DNA from: Saprospiraceae bacterium
GTDB taxonomy: Bacteria; Bacteroidota; Bacteroidia; Chitinophagales; Saprospiraceae
Assembly (NCBI GenBank): GCA_027488855.1
Contig: JAIYAV010000253.1
Location: 1 to 32,573, forward strand
Direction of reading: 5' to 3'
Length of the DNA: 32,573 bases
In this document: in pieces, positions 9,401 through 17,508 of the stretch
Layout: each line of letters opens with the position of its first letter
Position numbering within the stretch: position 1 is the first letter of the stretch
Made by a program: the position numbers and the translations under genes
The notes under the pieces: model-generated
What the model was told of the DNA's origin: nothing
What the model saw: the letters and a program-made list of their open reading frames with translations, nothing else
Databases searched by the model: none

Positions 9401-12400
9401 TGTCCAGGGTAGAAACCTTTAGCTTTGGTTTTAAACCAATGGTAACAACCACGGTATCCACGACCTGGCAAGAAATCCCTCCGCTGTTTTTGGTGACTGT
9501 TACCAGATAGGTTACAGGAGCAGCCCCTGTAAAACTTGGGTTGCGCACATTGGTGGCCGATAGGCTTGTTCCCGGCGACCATCGATAGGTAAACTCTGCA
9601 CTGACATTGGGGGCCAGTGGGGTAGCTACTCCAGGGCAAACTTTAACGGTATCGGGCAAGCCCGAATCCAGCGCACCCAGGTTAATAGTCACCGTTAGGG
9701 TATCTTCACATTCAAATTGATTGCTTACAATTCCAGTAATGACGTTGGCACCAATTGCAGTTGGGCGCAGCACAGGTTTGGCCGTATTTCCACCAGACAC
9801 AACATTGGCAGTGGGCCTCCAACTGTAGGTCAATAATTGACTTGGTACGTTGTTGCGCACTTCTATTTGTACGTTTTCAGCCTCGCATTGATCGATGAGA
9901 TTGCTTCCCGAAGGTGTAATGAGGGTAACATCCACTCCGTTATCGGTAACACTCACGCTGTCCGTTTCAGTACAGCCAGGTGCTTTGGTAGCAGTAACGT
10001 AATACACCGTAGTTCCCGGTGGCGGATTAACACTTACGGATGCATTTGAACTCAACAATTGGCCTTGTTTGGTTGTCCATTTGAAAGTGGTTCCAGGTTT
10101 GCCTTCAGCAGTGAGCGTCACGGTTTCACCACAGGTGGTCAAGTTATTGGGTACTTTGAGGCCGATGGATGTTCCGGGGGTGATGCTGATTGCTTTGCTT
10201 GCTGTTTTCCGGCAAGTTGCGTTGTATATTAAGGTAAGGGTCACCGTATAATTCCCAGTTGCTGCGTATTTATGGGTGGGATTTTCTTCTTTAGAGGTTG
10301 TCCCATCTCCAAAGTTCCACAGGTACCCAAAGGCATTGGTGCTGGTATTGCGGAATACCACGGTGTTGCCATCGCATTGAATTTCAGGGGTGAAATCCAG
10401 GTTGTGGTTGGCATTGATGATGATCACCTGTACCGAGTCGGTCAATGTACAGCCTGAGGCATTGCGCACCTGCACAAACACTTCCTTAATGCCTGGGGTA
10501 GCGGCCAGAAGAGGGTTGGCGGTCAGTGCCCCTGACTCAAAAGCGGCTAGTGGCGTCCAGCTGTAAGTCAGGATTTGACCTGGCCCTTGAGTGGTATTGA
10601 TGCGCAGGGATTCATTGGTACACAGGATAACCGAATCGGGTGCAGCAAAAACGATGGGTTGACCTACCAGACTTATCTCCAGTTTTTCTTTGCAACCATT
10701 CTCATCTGTGGCTTCTACCGTCAAATTGCGTTGAGTGGCAACTGTAGCCGTAAATGTCGCCCCTTTACCCAATTCATTGCCATTGGCATTCAGCCAGCGG
10801 AAGGTAGCCGGGCGGTTGGCCGAAGCAGTCAGGGTGGTCTGAGGCGTACAAACGGGGGTGCCATTTGCTCCTGCACCGAGCACTGTAATGCCCATATTGC
10901 CGGGCACAATTGTCATCATTGAGTCGGATGTTTGACAGGTAGGAATACCTGGCACCGAAATGTTGACTGTATACTGAGTGCTTTGTTGTGGCGAAAAAAT
11001 CGGGTTACCAACTGTTGGATCATCCAGCCCCGTTTCAGGCAACCACATGTAAACCAAATTGGGGTTGTTGTTGCCTGGGATTTGCAGCGGCGTCCCTCTA
11101 CACACCACGATGGTATCGGGGAAATCTACTCCGGTAATTGGTGCTTTGACGATACTTTGTGAGGCAGAATCCAGACAGCCTTGGGTCGTGCGAATCACCA
11201 AAGTGACCGTGACCCGCCCTGTATCCGTAAAACTAAAGCTTGGCGAAACCTCGGTGGAGGTACGGCCATCGGATAGTTTCCAGGTGCGGCTGGCGATTTG
11301 TATGCCCGGATTATTGGATACATCCAGCAGTTTGATGGTGGATCCGTTGAGAATACAGTTGGTATAGTTGAAGGTGAAATTCACATCGGTTTCCTGTTTG
11401 ACCAGCCGGATGGTTTTTTGCAAGGTGTCATTGCACTCCCCATAAGCAATCAAGGTCAGGGTGTAGGTTCCGGTATCGGCGAGGGTCAGCGCAGGGTTGT
11501 TTTGCTTTGACACCAAAACTGGGTTGTTGACAGCCCCAATGATCCATTTTACCGAATCCGCATTGGTCGATTTATTGGTCAAGTTCAGTGTCCGGCCATT
11601 ACAACTGCTCACCACAATGGGGTCGTTGCCAATCCCGCCAGCGGCACTAAAGTCGGCTACAGGCCGAGGAGTGGCAACGATGGTGATGGTTTTGGTAAAC
11701 GTACAGGTCTGAGCAGAACTGGCCGTGATGGTCAAAGTGACTACCCCATTTTGCGACACTTTATACTTGGGGTTGACCGCATTGGGATTGTCCATCAAGC
11801 CTGCTGGTTCCCAACGGTAAGTATACGCAGAAGTGGCCGTACCATTGGGATTGAGCGGGATAGTCGTGCCTACACAAGCTCGGAGGGTATCTGGAATTCC
11901 GTCGGTGGGTTTTTGTCCACCAGTAGTAGAAAAATTTTGCGTAGTGGTTTTTTCACAACCGTTCGCGTTGACCACGGTGAGCGTGATGGTGCCCGACACA
12001 TTGGAAGGCACGCGCACTAAAGTATCTACACCGGTGGCTGTAATTTGTCCCGCAGTTCCAAAGGTGACTTTCCAGATTCGTTTAACAATGGCAGCACTGG
12101 AATCCGTTGACAAATCTTGCAGTCGAATGATGGATTCGGCGGCACAGGGCAATACTTCAGCCTTAAAATTGGCTTTGATGCCTGATTTGAATAGTTTCAC
12201 CTGGCGTGAGAAGGTATCAGCACAAGCGGTATTCGGCTCTGCAATCAAGCTGACTTTATAGGTGTTGTAGGCCGGAAAGGTATAAATTGGGTTAACTTCC
12301 GTAGATGTGAGGGTAGTACGTGGCGCATCAAAGAGCCAGAGGTAATTGTTGGCCCCCACACTCTCATTGCGAAAGCGAACGTTAAGGGAGTCACACTGGC

Positions 12401-13349
12401 TTTCAGGCGCGAAAAATGCAGCAGTTACCCCTTCACAATTCTGAACGTTGTACTGGAAATCCCGACGGGTGGAAGAGATGAGTTGTTTGGTTTTGCGGTC
12501 GTACTCGTCCACACAAATCCCCACCACAAATTGGCCCAGTATACCAGGTCGAGCATTCAACAAGCCCGAAACGGAGTTGATTTGCAATGGTTCACCCCTC
12601 CCCAGCATATTGTAAAGGTTATACTGTGGTTTTACCCAAATCAGGGTATCGTAAGGTGGAAAATTAGGTGGTTGTGGTCTTGGGTTAGCAAAGGTAGCAC
12701 CTTGCAAGGGGGTACAAAGGCGGTATATCAGAGAATCCCCATCTACATCAATTGCCGAGTGGTCAAAATTTACAGGACGATTGTTACAAATATAAATATC
12801 TGGCCAACGGCGGAAAGTAGCACTATTGTTGCACCGACGCATGGCTGCTTCAGTCAGCCAGATATCGTAGGTTGCCCCAGTTTCCAGAGGGTTGACGATG
12901 TTCAAAATAGTCCGGTTTCGGCAACAACGCTGGTAAACTATTTGGTACCCACCTACCCGAAATGGCAGGCTTACCATGGCCTTATAAGTCATGGTTTCTA
13001 CGCAGACTTTGGTCGTGGCTTGGATACAAGCGTCGAGATTGTTGTCGAGCGGAGTAGCCGAGGTAGCGTCAATGCGAACATCCTGGAGCAATAACCCATT
13101 GCGGTCAAAAATGCCTACCGAGGCTACAGGGTCAAATGGCTCAGTTTTGGGCGCACAGTCGCGATAAATACGGACGATGAGTTCATAGCGGTCGTTGCCC
13201 AGGCAACGATATCCTACTTCACCCCCAACGATATGCGTAGCATAACTTAAACTTGGCGCACAAAGCAGCAACAGCAGCAAACGCCATATGCTGAACTGCT
13301 GCGCGAAACAATGACGAAAGGTGTGGTCGATGTTCATAAGGTATTTCAT
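6405..13349 (-). CDS. Giant PKD/Ig-like repeat adhesin with gliding-motility-associated (CHU_C, T9SS type B) C-terminus
   Basis: 2314 residues. The N-terminal signal segment WRLLLLLLCAPSLSYA (about 22-37) precedes THIVGGEVGYRC, the opening typical of giant Bacteroidota surface proteins, with conserved cysteines in YRDC and RCCRNRT. Then come many PKD/Ig-like domains; the clearest PKD motif is YLWNFGDGTTS followed by YTVTLTL (about 1005-1035). Recurrent units have the pattern PxGNPAYTYTWSP..GL..NPxA..TTYTVTVTDPxTGC. A glycine-rich linker sits near residue 1860. The last ~95 residues (from about 2219, FVPTGFTPNKDGVND through WGQKMFET and GWDGTFRGK) are the CHU_C/type B domain that routes proteins through T9SS. 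The protein is probably displayed on the outer surface as an adhesin or motility component. Its gene follows the PD40/OmpA and PorP/SprF-like genes in one operon. Start could be M1 or M5. Confidence 0.9.
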   Translation of the reverse strand: MKYLMNIDHTFRHCFAQQFSIWRLLLLLLCAPSLSYATHIVGGEVGYRCLGNDRYELIVRIYRDCAPKTEPFDPVASVGIFDRNGLLLQDVRIDATSATPLDNNLDACIQATTKVCVETMTYKAMVSLPFRVGGYQIVYQRCCRNRTILNIVNPLETGATYDIWLTEAAMRRCNNSATFRRWPDIYICNNRPVNFDHSAIDVDGDSLIYRLCTPLQGATFANPRPQPPNFPPYDTLIWVKPQYNLYNMLGRGEPLQINSVSGLLNARPGILGQFVVGICVDEYDRKTKQLISSTRRDFQYNVQNCEGVTAAFFAPESQCDSLNVRFRNESVGANNYLWLFDAPRTTLTSTEVNPIYTFPAYNTYKVSLIAEPNTACADTFSRQVKLFKSGIKANFKAEVLPCAAESIIRLQDLSTDSSAAIVKRIWKVTFGTAGQITATGVDTLVRVPSNVSGTITLTVVNANGCEKTTTQNFSTTGGQKPTDGIPDTLRACVGTTIPLNPNGTATSAYTYRWEPAGLMDNPNAVNPKYKVSQNGVVTLTITASSAQTCTFTKTITIVATPRPVADFSAAGGIGNDPIVVSSCNGRTLNLTNKSTNADSVKWIIGAVNNPVLVSKQNNPALTLADTGTYTLTLIAYGECNDTLQKTIRLVKQETDVNFTFNYTNCILNGSTIKLLDVSNNPGIQIASRTWKLSDGRTSTEVSPSFSFTDTGRVTVTLVIRTTQGCLDSASQSIVKAPITGVDFPDTIVVCRGTPLQIPGNNNPNLVYMWLPETGLDDPTVGNPIFSPQQSTQYTVNISVPGIPTCQTSDSMMTIVPGNMGITVLGAGANGTPVCTPQTTLTASANRPATFRWLNANGNELGKGATFTATVATQRNLTVEATDENGCKEKLEISLVGQPIVFAAPDSVILCTNESLRINTTQGPGQILTYSWTPLAAFESGALTANPLLAATPGIKEVFVQVRNASGCTLTDSVQVIIINANHNLDFTPEIQCDGNTVVFRNTSTNAFGYLWNFGDGTTSKEENPTHKYAATGNYTVTLTLIYNATCRKTASKAISITPGTSIGLKVPNNLTTCGETVTLTAEGKPGTTFKWTTKQGQLLSSNASVSVNPPPGTTVYYVTATKAPGCTETDSVSVTDNGVDVTLITPSGSNLIDQCEAENVQIEVRNNVPSQLLTYSWRPTANVVSGGNTAKPVLRPTAIGANVITGIVSNQFECEDTLTVTINLGALDSGLPDTVKVCPGVATPLAPNVSAEFTYRWSPGTSLSATNVRNPSFTGAAPVTYLVTVTKNSGGISCQVVDTVVVTIGLKPKLKVSTLDTSACVGTTLVLTATGASGYTWLLNGTPITPPFQPDGGLAVSATQGTDTRYTVIGRNETGCTDTISGIRVRFIDFNPGQFTTPLTVCKGDAVELHPTGNPAFQYQWSPSAGLNLRKPYNPVATPSQTTRYTVTITDPVTGCFKERAIVVNVNSIEGFKASNDTSICTATGGLTLRADANGNNVTFRWLNAAGTQIGTGKTISVNPAVGVNLYIVQASNGTCTARDTIKVTLADFKPGDLTSPQAACAGSPLPLNPNGNPAYTYTWSPTTGLNLTNPHNPIATLNASVTYTVTVTDPASGCRLEKEIRVNVTDLGDLEAIPSETVLCQRDFVLLTARGAQGATFRWLDANGQVIFNGRNLSVTPGLGLNLYIVEATLGTCTKRDTARIRLNDFKPGDLKSPQSICIGSSVELNPNGNPAYTYTWSPTTGLNLSKPYNPLASPTTTTTYTVTVTDPATGCSTTKRIVVNVTQPVTVIALPDTSLCEPGRLTLRATTSRPTAITWFSDAALKNQIGTGNRISVNVPAGKTVFYAVATDTNDVCIRAQIAAARNGGGTGTGGGPAIGKGGPFEGAPLDSAVVDVVDLTKGAPPSMITTCAGRPTPINPNGKPNLVYRWSPARGLSDSTSATPTTTVTVPTTYTVTISDAFGACSIVRQVVVMAAEPIRADAGKDTTLCSLNPFTLTARGNGATIFEWSNNRSINPIIGRSAQLSITPDTVARTYYVRITNAAGCVETDSVTVIARPVRATLPATVTACETGDEVTLIVTNNDRRQNLTYLWSPANLFITNVRTGPSARILAQNGAQPQVLLTNQFGCTATLRTTVNVVDLASKVRVTANPTTIKNGESTTIRVENCPDCTYSWSPSTGLNTTTGSTVIASPTDTTEYSVIVTSNGCRDTLKIKINVSGPYCVEPYIFVPTGFTPNKDGVNDVLYVRGRGIDRMTFIIYNRWGQKMFETSDPKVGWDGTFRGKQLPPDVYGFYLLANCIDGSIYRKQGNVTLIR
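7765..9186 (-). repeat. Three tandem ~475-bp repeats inside the adhesin gene
   Basis: The phrase F-x-PG-x-L/F, then NPxGNPAYTYTWSP and TVTVTDPxTGC, recurs with DNA anchors at 9172, 8695 and 8221, spacings of 477 and 474 bp (159 and 158 residues). Each unit combines two Ig-like domains. Copies are similar but not identical, so they are old enough to have diverged. Confidence 0.8.
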
Positions 13350-13361
13350 TGGGCGTGAGGA

Positions 13362-15851
13362 TTACTTTGGTTGTTCAACATTGGTAACCGAAATCTTTTT
13401 AATGGTTACTCGTCGAGCTTGTGAAGCTTTGGTGCTAAAAATTACTTCCTTATAGTCGTTCAGAAGTATTGGAACTTCTTTACCATCAAGGCTTTCACCC
13501 ACGGGTTTCAACTCGAAGGAAAGTTGTTTTTTATCAATAAATTCCTTGAGCTCGCCATTGTTATATATGCTGAGGTAGTTGATCACGGACTCCATACGCC
13601 GGGCGCCCAAACGTTTATTGAAATCAAAATTGCCAAGTGGACTAGCAAAGCCATCCGCATATATTTTAACGGCCATTCCACTCAATAATCTATCTTTCAA
13701 CTTTGGTATCAAGTCTTCTAATTTTCGATACCCAACTTCCACCTCGTTTGTAAAAAACGACTCTAGCACCAAACTACCATATCTTCCTCCCGTAAACTCA
13801 CCTTTTTTACTAAGGTAATCGTCGTAAAGTTTTTTGTAGTTTTCACTGGTTTTTACTGAATTACCTGGGCCAGGTTTAGCGTTGTCAAAAAATAAATTGA
13901 TCCCATCAATCAACTCTATACCTTGAGGTTCCAAAAATAAGTCGATCGTCAACTCATAGCCAAATTGGTCTATGGTATTGCGATCGAAGGATATTTCCGC
14001 TTCGGCTGGGGAGTATCCTGCTTTAGTGGCAGTAACGTAATATACTTTTTCAAAAAGCACGTTGTAACTGTACTCACTAATGTCTTGCTTTGTACTGGTA
14101 CTGATCAGATTCTTTTGCCCCGTTGCAGTTTTTTCGTAGAGGCTCACCGTACATCCCTTCAAGGCAGTGTTATTTTTCGATTCTGGCCCAATCCAGGTAA
14201 ATACATCCAAATACAAGTTTGGCAAGTATAAATCGACAATTAATGTCGTTTGGTCTTCATGCAAATTAGCCAGCACCAGGGTATCTTCACTAATGAAGCC
14301 ATTTTTCTCCGCTTTAATGAAATAGGTTTTATACCTCTCAATCAACGTTGTGAAGTGATTGCCCAGGTCATCAGTCTTTTTTAACAATTCTTTTTCCGTG
14401 CCGTTTGAATTTTTTTCAATAATGCTGACGGTAGTCCCAGTGAGTGCCAGAGAATCCCTCTGCTTGAAGGTGTTGACTTCTAAATTGACTAATTTGTAAA
14501 CCTCGGCTTTGTACAAGTCATGACAACAAACTTCTTGCTCCAGGGTATCTTTTTTGGCTTTTTCGGTAAAAAAAGGTGTTGATCCTTTTCGATTGGAACT
14601 AAACACTAAAGAATCACCTTTCGGATTGCGCACATAGCCAAAATCGTCGTAGGAAGAATTGATGTTATAGCCCAGGTTGTAGGGTGTTATCCAGCGTTTT
14701 TGATCGTTTAGCTGCGTTGCGTAAATGTCAATCCCGCCAAAAGAGGCGCGCCCATCAGTAGCAAAAAACAAGAGTGAGGCTTTGCCAGGATTTTCGTAGA
14801 AAAAGGGAGTAAGGTCATTCTCCGGCGTATTCAGCTCTTCTACTGGACTTGCAGTAGTTACATTTCCATCCGGGAGGATGGTTCCTGCCCAAATATCCAA
14901 TTTTCCTTTACCCCCTGCACGATCGGTAGCGAAATAGAGTATTTGTTCACCTCTGCTGTTTTTGCCCACAGCAGGAGAAGTTGAGGTGTATTTCGTTTGA
15001 TCCGTATCCTTGGTATTAATTCCAAGCTTGATCGGAGTAGCCCCAGGTGTCAGTAATGAACGATAATAAATGTCACAACGCAGATCATATGCATTGAGCG
15101 GTTCGCACAGGCAGTAGTAAAGCCCTTCATTGTTTGGTGTGAACACCGAATAGGCCGTATGCTTTTCTACTTCGTTGATCAAAGAAAAAGGTTCTTTAGG
15201 CTGGCCTGGATAGGTTCGGATGACTTTATTGAATCGAGCATCTTTGTTTCTACCTTCCTTGAATTCATATGAAGTATGGTACAAAGTATCGCCATGGAAG
15301 GATGCTCCATAGTCAGTAAAAGGCCCATTGATGCTGTTGCCCATGTTGATAGGGCGGGGATAATAATTGCTATTGCGTTGAGCCGTTTGTTCATTCTCCT
15401 TGCTTTTCAGGGCGAAATCACAATCTTCTATTTTTTTCTGAGCAAGCTTCAACAATGCCTGGTTGGGCTTTTCCGTATTTGGATTTTCTTGCATGTATTG
15501 TAAATAAGCAGATTTTGCATTGCGATAATCTGCTAATTTATGCAAGGACTCTCCCAGCCAAAACCGTGTGTCGGGATATTGACTTTTATCTTTACTGCCT
15601 AACACCTTTACATATGCCTTTACCGCTGTGCCGTAGGAATTGAACTGCCGAGCCGACTCACCTATTCGATACTGAATATCAGCACGGGTGGAGTCTAGTT
15701 TGGCCGCATCGCGGTAGGCAACAAGTGCGGAGTAAAAATCTTTCTTAGCGTAAGAATCTTCAGCACTTTCTAAAATTTGTTTGAGGCTTTGACCGTAGCC
15801 TAGCTGAACAAGCGTTGTTGTGAAGGCCAATATAAGTAGTGTCTTTCTCAT
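13362..15851 (-). CDS. TPR / PD40 beta-propeller / OmpA-like protein (PorE-like T9SS-associated)
   Basis: 829 residues. A signal peptide (to about residue 20, GYGQ) is followed by TPR-like helices (about 25-140: YSALVAYRDAAKLD, YRIGESARQF, YPDTRFWLGESLHKL), a WD40-like PD40 propeller (about 180-430, with repeats such as ILYFATDRAGGKGKLDIW, LLFFATDGRASFGGIDIY and LVFSSNRKGSTPFF), carboxypeptidase-regulatory-like beta domains (about 450-640), and a C-terminal OmpA-type peptidoglycan-binding region (about 720-820, IYADGFASPLGNFDFNKRLG with ARRMESVINYL). This order matches PorE-like proteins, which tie the T9SS to peptidoglycan; a lipoprotein cysteine is not seen. It sits 12 bp before the adhesin and 70 bp after the PorP/SprF-like gene, so it probably anchors the partner outer-membrane protein or the adhesin in this cassette. 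Confidence 0.88.
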   Translation of the reverse strand: MRKTLLILAFTTTLVQLGYGQSLKQILESAEDSYAKKDFYSALVAYRDAAKLDSTRADIQYRIGESARQFNSYGTAVKAYVKVLGSKDKSQYPDTRFWLGESLHKLADYRNAKSAYLQYMQENPNTEKPNQALLKLAQKKIEDCDFALKSKENEQTAQRNSNYYPRPINMGNSINGPFTDYGASFHGDTLYHTSYEFKEGRNKDARFNKVIRTYPGQPKEPFSLINEVEKHTAYSVFTPNNEGLYYCLCEPLNAYDLRCDIYYRSLLTPGATPIKLGINTKDTDQTKYTSTSPAVGKNSRGEQILYFATDRAGGKGKLDIWAGTILPDGNVTTASPVEELNTPENDLTPFFYENPGKASLLFFATDGRASFGGIDIYATQLNDQKRWITPYNLGYNINSSYDDFGYVRNPKGDSLVFSSNRKGSTPFFTEKAKKDTLEQEVCCHDLYKAEVYKLVNLEVNTFKQRDSLALTGTTVSIIEKNSNGTEKELLKKTDDLGNHFTTLIERYKTYFIKAEKNGFISEDTLVLANLHEDQTTLIVDLYLPNLYLDVFTWIGPESKNNTALKGCTVSLYEKTATGQKNLISTSTKQDISEYSYNVLFEKVYYVTATKAGYSPAEAEISFDRNTIDQFGYELTIDLFLEPQGIELIDGINLFFDNAKPGPGNSVKTSENYKKLYDDYLSKKGEFTGGRYGSLVLESFFTNEVEVGYRKLEDLIPKLKDRLLSGMAVKIYADGFASPLGNFDFNKRLGARRMESVINYLSIYNNGELKEFIDKKQLSFELKPVGESLDGKEVPILLNDYKEVIFSTKASQARRVTIKKISVTNVEQPK

Positions 15852-15921
15852 GGCAGATAACTTTTGCAGTACGAGGTGAAAAGCGTTTTTTACAAACCAC
15901 TCAGTATTTCGTACCTGTGCA

Positions 15922-17025
15922 TTAAATCAATGGGCAGTTGGGCTTAAAGCTTGCTGTTTTATAGGATTTAAAGATGTAATGTATGAACAACTCCGGGCCA
16001 CCAACGCCTCCTTCCACATTTGTATTAAACCTGGATAGGTTCACATCGTAGCTGAAACCAGCCCGTATTCTTTTGAATCGTGCTTCTACTGCAGGGTAGA
16101 TTGCTGAATCGTTGGTCAGTGCATCAAAGCGAAAGGTGCCTCCCAGTTGAAGGGAAAACTCTTCATTGCGCTTTGGATTGATATAAAAACGCAGCCCCAG
16201 ACCCCCTAAATATTGGCGGTAAGAACTTTGAAACTGCGCTGCAACATTGGCGATCAAATCAAGACGTTTGCTGAGCTGTAAATCGGCCAATATATAAGGC
16301 GTGAGGCGCATTGGAAGCTTAATCGGACCTAGGGAGGTGAAAAATTGATTGGGCCGATTGAGGTGAAACAAGCCCATCCCAAAGTCAAGCTTAGTGCGTT
16401 GTCCGGTCGAAGTATCAATTTGTTCGTAAGATGTCTTGACCTGATACCTTACGTTAAAACCCAGCCCAAAATCGGCATAATTCAATTTTTGCTCGGCAGT
16501 GGTTTCTCCACTGGGATTATCCGGATTAAAAGTGCCTTGTTGGGCATTGTACTGGTTGTCATAGGTTACTTGGTTAGCTTCCCATTTGCGCAAGCCCAAG
16601 CCAAGCTGACCACCTAAAGAGCCATGAAAATGGTCGCTCAGTTTTTTAGTATAAGCACCATTTAGATTAAAATTGCTCAGCCGCAGGTCGGAAAATCCGG
16701 CTTGGTCATGGTTGTAGCCAATTCCCAACGCTGCAAAACCATCCGAAACGTTCTTGTTGAAGATTTTAACATCTACAGCTCCCGTATAGGTTGTGTAGCC
16801 CACAGGAACCTGTGCCCACTGGTTGCGGTACTGCCCCATGAGGCGAACGTCTCCATCAAAAATCCCGGTTAAAGAAGGATTAAGGTGAAGTGGCGCGCCA
16901 TAAAATTGCGAATAGTGCAAATCCTGGGCGAGCCCGGCTACGCCTGGTAAAAAAAGCGCCACCCAAACGAAAAAGGTTCGGTTCCACTGTAGGAATTTGG
17001 CTTTGGGTAGATGGTCTCGATTCAT
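15922..17025 (-). CDS. PorP/SprF family outer-membrane protein
   Basis: 367 residues. The signal sequence FFVWVALFLPGVAGLAQ (about 18-34) is followed by DLHYSQFYGAPLHLNPSLTG, the near-invariant opening of PorP/SprF proteins, then VRLMGQYRNQW and a series of amphipathic strands typical of a 14-stranded beta-barrel. The C-terminal part has the FSYDVNLSRF and GGPELFIHYIF strand pattern. In Flavobacterium SprF is needed to export the type B-CTD adhesin SprB, and other PorP/SprF members are paired with their own type B substrates. Being first in the operon with a CHU_C giant protein two genes downstream, this one is probably its dedicated secretion or attachment partner. Specificity is inference. 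Confidence 0.93.
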   Translation of the reverse strand: MNRDHLPKAKFLQWNRTFFVWVALFLPGVAGLAQDLHYSQFYGAPLHLNPSLTGIFDGDVRLMGQYRNQWAQVPVGYTTYTGAVDVKIFNKNVSDGFAALGIGYNHDQAGFSDLRLSNFNLNGAYTKKLSDHFHGSLGGQLGLGLRKWEANQVTYDNQYNAQQGTFNPDNPSGETTAEQKLNYADFGLGFNVRYQVKTSYEQIDTSTGQRTKLDFGMGLFHLNRPNQFFTSLGPIKLPMRLTPYILADLQLSKRLDLIANVAAQFQSSYRQYLGGLGLRFYINPKRNEEFSLQLGGTFRFDALTNDSAIYPAVEARFKRIRAGFSYDVNLSRFNTNVEGGVGGPELFIHYIFKSYKTASFKPNCPLI

Positions 17026-17217
17026 TTGGAATGAAGTTGTTTAAAATTGTATGTTGCCGAAAAATAAGCATTCTTTTGCTTAGAGTCGGTTCGTAGCGTT
17101 CTTTAATTTTGTAGATGCCTCCCAAAACCTCGGATGGGTCTTGTTGCAAACACAATAATGAGCTCTTTTGTATGTGATATGACGCCTAAGGGGAGGAGAA
17201 TGTGTGAAGGGACTGGC

Positions 17218-17249
17218 GCAAGATAACAGTTTTTTATCAATTATGTCAA
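17218..17249 (-). promoter_or_regulatory. Promoter of the porP/sprF-like operon
   Basis: On the - strand TTGA (17249-17246) is separated by 20 bp from TATCTTGC (17225-17218), close to TTTG-N19..21-TAnnTTTG. The same bases also read as TTGACA-N17-TTATCT. A start around 17212 would leave a leader of roughly 185 nt. Good match, not proven. Confidence 0.55.
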
Positions 17250-17306
17250 TTCTGGGTAATTTAACACCTGAAAAAAAGATAAATGAGAAAAAAAATTAGG
17301 CACACC

Positions 17307-17338
17307 TTGTTTAGTTCAGATTATTTGTATTACCTTGT
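17307..17338 (+). promoter_or_regulatory. Candidate promoter of the beta-helix gene
   Basis: TTGT (17307-17310), a 20-bp spacer, then TACCTTGT (17331-17338) approximate the Bacteroidota pattern. It would give a leader of about 165 nt that includes both hairpins at 17372-17451. Confidence 0.35.
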
Positions 17339-17371
17339 GCTAAGTTTTGACAAAGTATCCTAATGCAAATG

Positions 17372-17451
17372 TTTCCGGTTGTGTGCCGGAGATCCCGTTA
17401 TCCAAAATTTGTTACGTTCGTTTGGCACACCTGAGGTGTGACCAAGCGTAA
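17372..17451 (+). promoter_or_regulatory. Structured 5' leader: two hairpins before a GTG start
   Basis: Hairpin 1: TCCGG (17374-17378) with CCGGA (17386-17390), extendable by two pairs on each side. Hairpin 2: CACACC-TGA-GGTGTG (17426-17440), enclosed by TTGG/CCAA with one bulged A, and further out by TTACG (17412-17416) with CGTAA (17447-17451), a total of 15 pairs. No T-tract follows, so it is not a plain terminator. It does not match a riboswitch class I know. Confidence 0.5.
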
Positions 17452-17508
17452 GGCTCGGTTGCACTCGCTGAAGTACAGATATTTTCTGATCTTACAAATG
17501 CGGGCAAC

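Larger units (their letters stand above)
17026..17508. other. Divergent intergenic region with two promoters and a structured leader
   Basis: 483 bp without a convincing gene, between the PorP/SprF-like gene (-) and the beta-helix gene (+). The - strand carries a good promoter at 17249-17218, giving an untranslated leader of about 185 nt. The + strand carries a weaker promoter at 17307-17338 and two hairpins before the GTG start. GGCACACCT occurs twice (17299-17307 and 17424-17432). Otherwise it is AT-rich and shows nothing I recognise. Confidence 0.7.

Noticed and set aside
6498..13094. Many + strand open frames opposite the giant adhesin gene
   Set aside because: They are shadows caused by the codon pattern of the repeat-rich gene; no signal peptides, motifs or spacing support them.
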